Positions 25,650 to 34,120 of a stretch of 64,000 nucleotides of DNA are shown one piece after another; position 1 is the first letter of the stretch; the number at the start of each line of letters is the position of its first letter. The notes below the pieces were generated by a model. It did not search any database, was not told the DNA's origin, and was given only the letters and a program-made list of their open reading frames with translations. Both the position numbers and the translations under genes were made by a program. Location of the stretch: positions 28,098-92,097 of the forward strand of contig CALLBO010000006.1 of assembly GCA_937998875.1 (NCBI GenBank), written 5' to 3'. This DNA is from an uncultured Granulosicoccaceae bacterium. GTDB lineage: Bacteria > Pseudomonadota > Gammaproteobacteria > Granulosicoccales > Granulosicoccaceae.

Positions 25650-26827
25650 GCTACTTGCACCTCACACACATTACTCGTCGCACGTTCGACCAAATTTGTC
25701 AGCACACTGGTGGAATTAAAATACGACTCTGCGATCTCTCTGGCTGCAGTGCTGTGCAACTTCGGGTTACTGCGAACGGACTCAATTCCGGCGAGCGCCT
25801 CGTCCGGATTATCAAACGCAATGACTCCATCCCCGCAAGGGATAACCTTTGAGAACCCGGTGTCCTGAACCACGACAGGGCGGGCAGAGGCCAGATAGCA
25901 TGCAGATCGACAACTGAACCACCCGGACCGGCCCTTGACATAACCTTGCTTGGCTACGCTCCACTCGGCGCGTGAGTGACGGATGTAATCTCGATAGCTG
26001 TGCATATCAGCACAGACTTCAGCGGGTGATACCAGTTTCCAGCCGGCAGCCTCCAGGCGTTCTCGCGGTGTTCTATTTGTTTTTCCCTCGTTTACTGCAA
26101 GCTCGAGTGTGCCTTCTGGCAATGAGGCTGGAAGATCTATGTAAGTCTTAAACTCTTCGTCTTTTTGTCCGTAAATTTCTTCGTTGTATTCTAGAGAGTC
26201 GTAGCTTGTCCAGTTCATCACAGTGGTAAAGCAATCTCTGTGGGATGTAGCAGGTTGCCATTCGTCCAATACAATCGGTTGCCTGGTAGGCAGCCAAGTG
26301 TCGCCGCTGCATGGAATGTTGTGGGATGGGTTTTCAGCAAAACTGAATAAGACATCATGCTGATCAATCTGAGCACGGAAACTTTCGTAGCCCAGCAATA
26401 GTTTGATCTGGGTAAACACCGGATCAGAATCAATAAATGCCAGTCGCTTGATACTCCGGTAGCGCTCTGGGTAAGCGAGACAGCCTGAAACGTTAATAAG
26501 CAGATCTGCGGTGGCTATTGCTTCCCTGCGTTCAGTTTCTTTCAGTCCGTACCATTGGTCGGTGTAGTCGTGTCTGAACATCCACCTGTCTTGCAGATTG
26601 AATTGCGCCATGACGGTATCCAGATACGCTACATTGTAGCTGCAACCGTCTTCGCTAAGTCCACCTGTCGTCGGGTTGTATGGCCAGAACCCGGTATCCT
26701 CAAGATAATAAACATCGTGGCCCATCCTTGAAAGGCCCAAAACATACTGAAGATAGTCCCAGGCGACCCCGCCCAGAGGATATTGGGCGATTAAACCGGT
26801 AACAATGATTCTAAGCCGTGAGTTCAC
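25646..26827 (-). CDS. GT-B-like glycosyltransferase, tandem paralogue B
   Basis: A 393-residue protein homologous to its downstream neighbour along its whole length. It begins IIVTGLIAQYPLGGVAWDYLQYVLGLSRMGHDVYYLED and has PYNPTTGG, IDSDPVFTQ, TWLPTRQPIV and GWFSCRSACYLASARPVVVQDTGF. No signal peptide or transmembrane helix is evident, so it should act in the cytosol or at the inner membrane face. The start is GTG, 42 bases after the outer-membrane barrel gene, the only real spacing in the operon besides the lipoprotein gap. Donor and acceptor are unknown. Two related enzymes in a row suggest two successive similar sugar additions or a heterodimer. Confidence 0.75.
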   Translation of the reverse strand: MNSRLRIIVTGLIAQYPLGGVAWDYLQYVLGLSRMGHDVYYLEDTGFWPYNPTTGGLSEDGCSYNVAYLDTVMAQFNLQDRWMFRHDYTDQWYGLKETERREAIATADLLINVSGCLAYPERYRSIKRLAFIDSDPVFTQIKLLLGYESFRAQIDQHDVLFSFAENPSHNIPCSGDTWLPTRQPIVLDEWQPATSHRDCFTTVMNWTSYDSLEYNEEIYGQKDEEFKTYIDLPASLPEGTLELAVNEGKTNRTPRERLEAAGWKLVSPAEVCADMHSYRDYIRHSRAEWSVAKQGYVKGRSGWFSCRSACYLASARPVVVQDTGFSKVIPCGDGVIAFDNPDEALAGIESVRSNPKLHSTAAREIAESYFNSTSVLTNLVERATSNVCEVQVA

Positions 26828-26869
26828 GAGCAGTACCTGTTTTTTGCCGGAGCATGTCTAAGTACATTA

Positions 26870-29557
26870 CTAGAACGTCCAGACAAACTTACCGGTGTAC
26901 TCGTCCTTGACTTCGGTTTGTTTTTGAAAAGATAAAAATACATCGATGCCTGAGCTTACTTTGCGTCTATAAGCCAACCGTAGTTGTTCAAAGCTGTCAC
27001 CCTTTGATAATCTGGCGATCACACCGTCAATGTTTGAAAAATCCCAACCCCCGCTCACGGTGGTTTGTTTAAATCGGCCAAAGCTGGTCAAATCTTCGGT
27101 AGAGATTTTCAGGTTGGTTGAGTTGGTCGGGTTGAACCAGGCGTAAGCTGACAGATATCGGTATTCGCCACCTCCAAGGGTTCCGTCTGCTGCAAATCCA
27201 CCGTAGCCGAAACGCGAGCTGTAAATATTAAAGTCGAAATTGGTAGACCAGAACCTGTCATTGTTAGCGGTATCCTGAAAGACACCGGGTGTACCTGTCA
27301 GCGGTCTGTAGTCGTAATCACTGTATGCAAACTGAAGGCGCGTTTTGCCGGATATTTCAAAATTCGCTGATAGATAGATTCCGTCAGATTGCTCTTCTCC
27401 AGCGAGAGTGTCTCGTTTTGTGTAAGTCACATCGCCGTTGATTTCTTTTATCTTACCATGGCCTTCTTTGTAGATACTGGCGTAAACTCCATTGGAACGA
27501 GTGCCGGGCAGATCGCTGTTTAAAAGTGCTGTAGGAGGATTATAGTCGGCGGTGTATTGATCATGATTAAAACCAATCTCCCATAAGTTTCTCGACAAGC
27601 CCAGTAACAACTTGCGACTTTTGGCTGTCCCTTCTGACTCGCCTAGATCGTTTTGAGACCATGCGTTTTTTACATCAAAGAAGATCCCCGAGCCGAATTT
27701 TTTATCTACTCCGGCGGCAAGCAGCGCGGCACTGGATTCTTCCTGATCACCCCTTACAGCGGATAGCGTTAAGCCTGCATTGCCAGGTAAATTTCTTCTA
27801 TATCGCGCATGAAAATCACGCCTGCCGTTATCTGAGTTGGTACTCAACAAGCCAAGAACGTTGCGATCATTTTGCATAAAGGTTTTCACTCCAACGTCGA
27901 AGTCTGGTATGCGCGGGCTATAAAAATACTCGCTGTCAGTTTCAAAGTTTGAATTACCTTCCTGAAAAAAGGTTCGAGTATCATCTACTTCTTTTTCGTT
28001 ATAGCTGAAATCAATATCTGATATCTGCGATTCAACCTGTGAAAAATCAGGAAACAATTCGACAAGACTGGTTAGATTGTTGAGCGGCTCGTAGCGTATC
28101 GTTACACCACCGTGTGCCGAGTGGTCTTTTGCTTGCCCTTCCCGGTTTATGGAGTTCTTAGCGGCAACAAGATAGGGCATCAAGGTCCATACACGGCTTG
28201 TCTTAGTCTGGGGTAGGGTAAAGCCTGCAAGGTAGCCTAGCGGATTAATTTGTTTCTTTGTTGTGGGTTTGACCCAGTGACTGGTTTCTTGAGTGCGATG
28301 TTGATACCTTGAGAAATTAATACCAAAGGAGTCAGCTTCTGGACTGAAGTTTAAAATTTCAAACGGAATGGCGATTTCGGCTGACCACCCATAGTCGGTT
28401 TTTTTTACAGCGCCGCGCCAGTCACCCTTCCATTGAATTTTCCTGTTGCCGCTTCCTGGAAGCTGATCATTTTTGGTGCCAATCGCATTCAGCGAGTAGA
28501 TGGCGGCAGTGCGATGATTCTTATAGGAATCTATACTTACCGACACTGCATCATCGGTACCTAGTCCACCATCCCGCAGCGTCTTTATAGCAGTCACCAG
28601 ATCGGGATTGTCATCAAAGCATCTGAATGCAAAGTATAAATATCTGTCGTCACTTAGCACCCTGACTTCCGTATCAGAAGACGGATGAATCCGCCGCTCA
28701 CTGACCCTGAAATCATTGGCGATCTCAGCGGAATGCCATGCTGCGTCGGTTATAGAGCCGTCAATTATTATTTCGTGTTTATTAGTTGCGCTGGTGGTGC
28801 GGAGGTTGAGTACCCTGCGCGCACCACCTCGACCAGGCAAAGCCGCAGCGATTTCTGGTTCGGTGCCTGCTAAAGCCTCGTTCGCCTTGTTTGGCTGTGG
28901 CTTAGAGACGTCTGGTTTTTCTGTGTATCCACTACCCTGTGTTATAAGATTGGAAGAAGGTGTTTTTGACTCTTCAGCGATAAGCTCGAAGTCAGATATC
29001 CCACCATCGCCTTTGATGAAAACAAAAGATATCGCTTTGATGCGATTTTTGGGTTCTATAAGTTTAAGAGCGTCGGTCAGGTTGCCTTTGATATGAACCC
29101 ACTTTCCGGCACTTGAGTTCGCGCCCAACCCAAAAGTGTAAATATTTCTGGTTGAGTCAATTTTGTTCTTTTGCGATGCAGTATAGGTGATCTGCCTTCT
29201 GCCATAGTCGGTATTGAGTATAAAACTAATTCTATAGTCAGATGATAGATTCATTCGCCAATTTGCAGTAAGGATATCTGACTCATTATCGACAGACATT
29301 ACGTCTTGCTTTGCGGACTTGGAAAATAACGTCGCTATACCATCGACACTAATCAGGCGAGTGCTTGCAGGAGTTTGGCGAACTATTTTTAACTTCCCGT
29401 CTGATCCCAATTTGCCGTGTTTCCAAACAGCATTTTCCAGCGCTGTCGAGCTTTGTGCAGTGTTGCGCTCGCGGCTATATACGTTGGTGTGGTATAAAAG
29501 CGCAGAGCTGATTAAAAGGCTGATAATAGCCATGCAAATTGATTTTCTAAGCAACAT
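26870..29557 (-). CDS. CBM9-like/DUF5916 outer-membrane beta-barrel protein
   Basis: An 895-residue exported protein. Residues 1-27 are a Sec signal peptide (AIISLLISSALLY). Residues 35-205 are a beta-rich domain of unknown type. Residues 245-440 match the carbohydrate-binding family 9-like domain (IDGSITDAAWHSAEIANDF, YLYFAFRCFD, DDAVSVSIDSY, GWSAEIAIPFEIL). The remainder resembles the DUF5916 barrel, with alternating aromatic strands, and the chain ends in FVWTF; a terminal Phe is the usual outer-membrane barrel signal. It has a strong GAGGAGGT ribosome site and overlaps the GH/GT2 gene by 11 bases. A role in carrying or holding the exported glycan at the outer membrane is inferred. Confidence 0.82.
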   Translation of the reverse strand: MLLRKSICMAIISLLISSALLYHTNVYSRERNTAQSSTALENAVWKHGKLGSDGKLKIVRQTPASTRLISVDGIATLFSKSAKQDVMSVDNESDILTANWRMNLSSDYRISFILNTDYGRRQITYTASQKNKIDSTRNIYTFGLGANSSAGKWVHIKGNLTDALKLIEPKNRIKAISFVFIKGDGGISDFELIAEESKTPSSNLITQGSGYTEKPDVSKPQPNKANEALAGTEPEIAAALPGRGGARRVLNLRTTSATNKHEIIIDGSITDAAWHSAEIANDFRVSERRIHPSSDTEVRVLSDDRYLYFAFRCFDDNPDLVTAIKTLRDGGLGTDDAVSVSIDSYKNHRTAAIYSLNAIGTKNDQLPGSGNRKIQWKGDWRGAVKKTDYGWSAEIAIPFEILNFSPEADSFGINFSRYQHRTQETSHWVKPTTKKQINPLGYLAGFTLPQTKTSRVWTLMPYLVAAKNSINREGQAKDHSAHGGVTIRYEPLNNLTSLVELFPDFSQVESQISDIDFSYNEKEVDDTRTFFQEGNSNFETDSEYFYSPRIPDFDVGVKTFMQNDRNVLGLLSTNSDNGRRDFHARYRRNLPGNAGLTLSAVRGDQEESSAALLAAGVDKKFGSGIFFDVKNAWSQNDLGESEGTAKSRKLLLGLSRNLWEIGFNHDQYTADYNPPTALLNSDLPGTRSNGVYASIYKEGHGKIKEINGDVTYTKRDTLAGEEQSDGIYLSANFEISGKTRLQFAYSDYDYRPLTGTPGVFQDTANNDRFWSTNFDFNIYSSRFGYGGFAADGTLGGGEYRYLSAYAWFNPTNSTNLKISTEDLTSFGRFKQTTVSGGWDFSNIDGVIARLSKGDSFEQLRLAYRRKVSSGIDVFLSFQKQTEVKDEYTGKFVWTF

Positions 29558-32141
29558 TCAGCACCTCCTCTGCAATTTCAGCGTCAGTGGTGGAAGCAGG
29601 ACTTATATTCATTGGGACCTCGGAGATATTTCTCTCGATCGAGAACTCTATTAGTCCTATTGCGTGAGCGCCTTCTTTAAAACAACGCCAACTGATCAGT
29701 GCAATCGCCAGCACGGAAAACACCGATGTAATATATGAGTCTGACGTAATTGAGAAAATTGTCGTCAGCGTCAACGTGCTCAGCAAGATGATGCTTAGCG
29801 GAGACCAGCACTGATTGGCTCGATATCTGACAAATTCGCTGTTTTCACCATGTTGCTCAACCATCAGGCGTAGCTTTGCAGACCCGAATAGACCACCGTA
29901 TACCTGCAAGTCCCAGTCGTCATAGTGATTTCCGGTGAGACAGCGGGTACGAGAGGAAACAAGCGTTTTGATGTAGTCAAGGCGCTCGATTGAGCTTTGA
30001 TATTTGCCATCCCAGAATCCACTGTTTCGGTATAAACTGCTTGTTTTGATTTTTTTTCGTAGAGTATTTTTTGTACCTAACGGATGTAGTCCGTTGCCAA
30101 TTCGACCTCTCAGCCGCATGACGGGTTGAGCCATGTGCAGCCCTGCAGTAAGCAGCAAGCGCTGAAGGTAGGCGATGGTCAGTTCAGGCTTAACCTGATA
30201 TTGCCCTTTGGCCGCGCTGTAGATTGCTTGCCCGATGTAGATTCCTGTGGCGAGTACGAGCGGTAACAGTGCCCAGAGCGTGCCTCCGAAAGTAGCCATG
30301 CCAAGTGCTCCAACAGCGAGCATCACAATGACGATTAGCCATTCGGGCATTAAAGGCAGACTTAATAGTTCGGGTGACTTTCTTTGATAGAGTCTCTGAA
30401 ATGGTGAGCATCCCCATACACCCTGGTATACGCGGCTGCGCATTTTAAGTAACTGTCGGGTCACTCCCTGCCCATAGAGTCTGCCGTGCCATATTACCTG
30501 ACCGTGATCGTTATATTTCTCTGGCCACTTTTTTTCGAGCATGGCTTCCGCTTTGCCATAACCGTATTGCTGCTTCAGGTAACCCTTTACCGTGCCTCGA
30601 CGGTGGTGCCAGTTGAAGGCTGCTGGCTGAAAACCAATGTCTCCGAGTTGTTGTACACGCCAGCAAATATCAACATCGTCACCCGCGCTTGTAAACTGCG
30701 TATCAAATCCACCAACGGTTTCCAGCGCGCTGCGTTTAAAAGACATATTGCAACCGGGAATATGTTCAGCTATCTCATCAGTTAGCATGACTTCCATTGG
30801 GCTACCCGGTGCGTTTGCCACACAATCGGCTACCAGTCCGTCGTCTGGGACCGGATAGTTCGGCCCGCCAACGGCAACAACGTCTTTTTGCATATACGTC
30901 AATGCTAGGTATCTGAGCCACTCACGTTCAGGATATGCATCGTCATCTATATAGGCAACTATATTGCCGGTGCCTGCTTGGTAACCTGTATTGCGCGCAC
31001 TTGATAACCCCATGTTTATGGTGCTGATTAGTTTTACCGGATAATTTTCTGCAATGACTGCAGTGTCATCGGTTGAACCGTCGTTGACGACAATAACCTC
31101 GAACGATGGATAGTCCAGTTTGGTCAGCGCGTTGAGCGTGGTGTCTATGGTTGCAGCACCGTTGTAGCTGCAAACAACAACAGTGATTGTTGGCCAGGGT
31201 AGTGACTCTCTGAAAGGCAATGAGGCAAACGCCTGCTTAACTCCATTAAGAGCAGGTTTAGCCAAACGATTGCAGGTTGTTATGCCGAACTTCCAGTCAG
31301 TGATGGTTCTTCCACCGACAAACCATTCATCTGTCCATGCATAGACAAAACAACCTGCCGCACCACATTCGTAAATCGCAGCTAACTGCCATTGTAAAGA
31401 TTGACTTTGTTGTAGTTCACCGTTTCGTAAACTATCCAGTCCAACTTCAGCAAGTACGAGAGGTTTGGTGGTAGAGAGGGTTTGAAGTCTTGCGAGATAT
31501 GCGCGCAGGTTTTCTTCATTCTCGAGATAAACGTTAAAGCTGTAGAAATCTACAAAATCTAAATTCAGAAATTCTGTGGTGGGGAAGTTGACATAGGTTA
31601 CCAGTGTGTTTGGATCTTCAGCTTTAACGATGTGATATAACGATTTCAGGAAATCTTCTATCTTTCTTCTGCCGTGCCATCGGACTACATTTGCCGGTAT
31701 TTCATTACCCAGCGAGTAACAAAGAATTGACGGATGGTTCTCGCAAGAGCGAACTGACTGTTTAAATCGATGCTTTATATCTTTCACCAGATCGGGATCT
31801 TCAAGGATAGCGATATGTTGTTCCCACGGTATTCCTACCATAAGGTAGAGACCGCATTCCAGCGCCAGATCCATTAACCAGACCGGTGGTACGGTGTAGA
31901 CTCTCACAGTATTGATACCAGCTGCCACCATCCGTTGAAAGTCTTCAGCAACGATTCTTGCAGATGGAAATTGATGACCGTCTAGATGACAGAACGTACC
32001 GTAGGTGACGCCTTTAATATAGAAAGTTTGATTGTTGAGCTGTAGTTGCTTACCGACAACGGCTGGCTTCCCTGCTGCAAATCCGAGTTTATTAAGCGTA
32101 CAACTGTTTGTATTACCGCGCAAAATACGAAAACCTGGCAA
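29547..32141 (-). CDS. Glycoside-hydrolase TIM barrel fused to membrane GT2 glycosyltransferase
   Basis: An 864-residue two-enzyme protein. Residues 25-305 resemble the GH2-type catalytic barrel: FYIKGVTYGTF, INTVRVYTVP, YSLGNEIP (Glu147, likely acid/base) and PLVLAEVGLDS (Glu232, likely nucleophile). Residues 318-560 are a GT2 domain with VVVCSYNGAATIDTTL, VVNDGSTDDT, AYIDDDAYPE (DDD near 399) and AGDDVDICWR. Hydrophobic helices follow near 590-650 and 785-830, so it sits in the inner membrane. There is no signal peptide. The first standard start is a TTG with no ribosome site; an in-frame TAA lies about 70 bases upstream, and the next ATG is residue 71. It opens the six-gene operon. Confidence 0.8.
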   Translation of the reverse strand: MPGFRILRGNTNSCTLNKLGFAAGKPAVVGKQLQLNNQTFYIKGVTYGTFCHLDGHQFPSARIVAEDFQRMVAAGINTVRVYTVPPVWLMDLALECGLYLMVGIPWEQHIAILEDPDLVKDIKHRFKQSVRSCENHPSILCYSLGNEIPANVVRWHGRRKIEDFLKSLYHIVKAEDPNTLVTYVNFPTTEFLNLDFVDFYSFNVYLENEENLRAYLARLQTLSTTKPLVLAEVGLDSLRNGELQQSQSLQWQLAAIYECGAAGCFVYAWTDEWFVGGRTITDWKFGITTCNRLAKPALNGVKQAFASLPFRESLPWPTITVVVCSYNGAATIDTTLNALTKLDYPSFEVIVVNDGSTDDTAVIAENYPVKLISTINMGLSSARNTGYQAGTGNIVAYIDDDAYPEREWLRYLALTYMQKDVVAVGGPNYPVPDDGLVADCVANAPGSPMEVMLTDEIAEHIPGCNMSFKRSALETVGGFDTQFTSAGDDVDICWRVQQLGDIGFQPAAFNWHHRRGTVKGYLKQQYGYGKAEAMLEKKWPEKYNDHGQVIWHGRLYGQGVTRQLLKMRSRVYQGVWGCSPFQRLYQRKSPELLSLPLMPEWLIVIVMLAVGALGMATFGGTLWALLPLVLATGIYIGQAIYSAAKGQYQVKPELTIAYLQRLLLTAGLHMAQPVMRLRGRIGNGLHPLGTKNTLRKKIKTSSLYRNSGFWDGKYQSSIERLDYIKTLVSSRTRCLTGNHYDDWDLQVYGGLFGSAKLRLMVEQHGENSEFVRYRANQCWSPLSIILLSTLTLTTIFSITSDSYITSVFSVLAIALISWRCFKEGAHAIGLIEFSIERNISEVPMNISPASTTDAEIAEEVLNVA

Positions 32142-32325
32142 AAGCAGAGCGTCGTAGTTGCAATTTGTCTGCCGGAATGGAATCGAATGGTGCTTTTTAA
32201 GCGCTTAGTTCTATACCGCGGACTGACTTCCATGTAAAAAATTGTGCATGTTCAGGTCGTCCATTTTTATTGCAAGTGATTTGATTTCTGCCAAAGCTTT
32301 GACGATTTTAAAAAAGCACTACAGA

Positions 32326-32344
32326 ATTTCATTCAATATGAAAT
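32326..32344. promoter_or_regulatory. AT-rich 7-5-7 inverted repeat upstream of the glycan operon
   Basis: ATTTCAT-TCAAT-ATGAAAT is a perfect inverted repeat about 190 bases upstream of the GH/GT2 start. Its size and AT content fit an operator. No regulator gene is adjacent. Confidence 0.35.
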
Positions 32345-32354
32345 GAATTGTCTG

Positions 32355-32418
32355 CTAAAAGAGGAAGGATTGTGGGATGTGACAATGGCTGCAATGTGTG
32401 TGCTCAGACCTCTTTTAG
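32355..32418. repeat. Inverted repeat with 10-bp perfect arms
   Basis: CTAAAAGAGG (32355-32364) and CCTCTTTTAG (32409-32418) are perfectly complementary, separated by 44 bases. They could pair in an mRNA reading through from the gene on the right, or act as two half-sites for a regulator of the glycan operon. The 44-base spacer is long for an intrinsic terminator. Confidence 0.35.
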
Positions 32419-32467
32419 ATAATGCGATGTAAGTATCGAGCAGCACAACGCTGCCCGACACGATTAT

Positions 32468-32484
32468 CTTAGAACGTTTCTAAG
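32468..32484. terminator. Short hairpin overlapping the stop of the dienelactone-hydrolase-like gene
   Basis: CTTAGAA-CGT-TTCTAAG is a perfect 7-bp stem over the TAG stop of the minus-strand gene. It is AT-rich and lacks a T-run, so it is at best a weak terminator. Confidence 0.3.
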
Positions 32485-33400
32485 TTAGGTTGGCTTGGAA
32501 GAGTTCAAGTGTGCGATCCCATGCGAGTTTTGCCGCTTCTTCGTTATAGCGTTTGGTAGAGTTGTTATGGAATCCGTGACCTGTGCCGGGATATAAATGG
32601 CGTGTGTACTCTACGTTGTTCGCTTGCAGTGCAGCCTCAAATTCAGGCCATTGAGCATTGATACGATCATCGTTTTCGGCTGCCTGTATCATCATTGGTG
32701 CTTTGATATTTGCAACACTGTCAGCAGGTGGTGCGCTGCCATAGAAAGGTACACCGGCGTGAAAATCTTCACCCATTTTAGTGGCCAGGAAATTCACCAC
32801 ACCTCCACCGAAGCAAAAACCTACCGCACCGATTTTGCCGGTTGAAAGTTCGTGTGATTTTAAAAACTCAGTGCCATTTGCCATGTCGACCATAATTTTT
32901 GCACGGTCAAGACTTTTTTGCAGTGCGCGACCGTCATCATCGTTACCAGGGTAACCACCCACCGGATATAAAGCGTCAGGTGCAAGTGCCAGAAAGCCTT
33001 CTACCGCCAGGCGGCGTGCAACATCTTCGATATACGGGTTTAGTCCGCGGTTCTCATGGACGACCAACACACTTGGGTAAGGGCCATCGGTGCTTGGCAC
33101 TGCAAGATAGCCCCGCATCTCACCTGAGTTGCCACCGGGAGAAGAGTAGGTGACATACTCTGCTTTCATACGTTCATCGGTGAAAGATATTGTTTGTGCC
33201 TGCGCGTAGCGCGGGAACAAAGCCTGGGCCATTGTTAAGCCCGACACCCCGGCCACGGTTATAGCGCCAGCACGCTTTAGAAACTCTCGACGACTGATGA
33301 AATCGTGGCAGTAGAGATCATATAAGTCATAGATGCGTTGATCAATTTCGAGGTCTTCAACATCTACTTCATGCTTTTCAGTGGTATTTGGTAGGTTCAT
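32480..33400 (-). CDS. Dienelactone hydrolase family protein with Tat signal
   Basis: A 306-residue alpha/beta hydrolase, probably periplasmic. Residues 36-72 form a twin-arginine signal: SRREFLKRAG, a hydrophobic segment and a cleavage region near AQAQ. The hydrolase part has VLVVHENRGLNPYIEDVARRLA, GAVGFCFGGGVVN with the nucleophile Cys (GFCFGG, as in dienelactone hydrolase), and the catalytic Asp and His expected in AENDDRIN and GTGHGFHN. The Cys nucleophile argues for true dienelactone-hydrolase ancestry rather than a serine esterase. ATG has a strong AAAGGAG ribosome site. The substrate is unknown and no aromatic degradation genes are nearby. Confidence 0.88.
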   Translation of the reverse strand: MNLPNTTEKHEVDVEDLEIDQRIYDLYDLYCHDFISRREFLKRAGAITVAGVSGLTMAQALFPRYAQAQTISFTDERMKAEYVTYSSPGGNSGEMRGYLAVPSTDGPYPSVLVVHENRGLNPYIEDVARRLAVEGFLALAPDALYPVGGYPGNDDDGRALQKSLDRAKIMVDMANGTEFLKSHELSTGKIGAVGFCFGGGVVNFLATKMGEDFHAGVPFYGSAPPADSVANIKAPMMIQAAENDDRINAQWPEFEAALQANNVEYTRHLYPGTGHGFHNNSTKRYNEEAAKLAWDRTLELFQANLT

Positions 33401-33559
33401 GCTTTGCTCCTTTGATGGTTGATGCGGTGTTAACTTACCATAGACAAACGTCTAAGAGCACATGGTCATTAATACGGTTGAGGCGTCCACAGGTGGGTTG
33501 TAAGCACGGTCTTAGCAGTAATTTTATAGCTGGCACTAATGTGCAAAAAATAAGGAATT

Positions 33560-34042
33560 TTACTTTCGAAAAGAAACCCAGTAGCTCGCTTTGTGATCAA
33601 GAATCACGGCGACTGTCTCAAGCGCATAAGGGTTAAGCGGTACTTCATCTCTGTTAACCCATCTAATATCTGATATTTCCAGATTATCAATGCTTGTTTG
33701 TGGTGTGTTTGAGAGTTGATGAGTGAAAAGCACTTGTGTGGTCTTCAGGGTCGGATTAAATATCACACTACACTGCTGCATATTGTCGACTTTTATGCCT
33801 GTCTCTTCCCACAGTTCACGGCTTGCTGCTTCGTCCGGGCTTTCTCCCGGGTCGCAATGGCCGCTGGGAATATCCCAGTCATCTGCATAAGTTGTTTTTA
33901 CAGCCAGAAATCTACCTTCGGGGTTAGTGATAAAAACTTTCGCCGCAACCACGTAGCCTGGATAAAGAGTTCGCACAATTTTTCGTTGTGCGAAAACCGG
34001 CAGTCTTTTATACAGTTTAAGAGCCAGTGTTTTTAGGAGCAT
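33560..34042 (-). CDS. Nudix hydrolase
   Basis: A 160-residue Nudix family protein. The complete Nudix box GX5EX7REUXEEXGU is visible from GHCDPGES to ELWEETGI (about residues 62-84), so the Mg2+-binding catalytic site is intact. The N-terminus is basic with KLYKRLPVFAQRKIVRTLYPG, and AAKVFITNPEGRFLAVKTTY opens the fold. The substrate (a nucleoside diphosphate derivative) cannot be specified. It stands alone, 160 bases from the hydrolase gene and 78 from otnC, all on the minus strand. Confidence 0.88.
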   Translation of the reverse strand: MLLKTLALKLYKRLPVFAQRKIVRTLYPGYVVAAKVFITNPEGRFLAVKTTYADDWDIPSGHCDPGESPDEAASRELWEETGIKVDNMQQCSVIFNPTLKTTQVLFTHQLSNTPQTSIDNLEISDIRWVNRDEVPLNPYALETVAVILDHKASYWVSFRK

Positions 34043-34120
34043 GCGATTCTAGGAACATGGAGTTATATCAGATTGGGAATACAAAGAGATGCTTCAATTG
34101 GTGTGCCACGCTGGTGAGGG

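Larger units (their letters stand above)
32142..32479. other. Leader and promoter region of the glycan operon
   Basis: No gene. It separates the dienelactone-hydrolase-like gene from the GH/GT2 gene, both on the minus strand, so it should hold the terminator of one and the promoter of the other. Three inverted repeats crowd into it and are listed separately (32326-32344, 32355-32418, 32468-32484). Confidence 0.5.
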
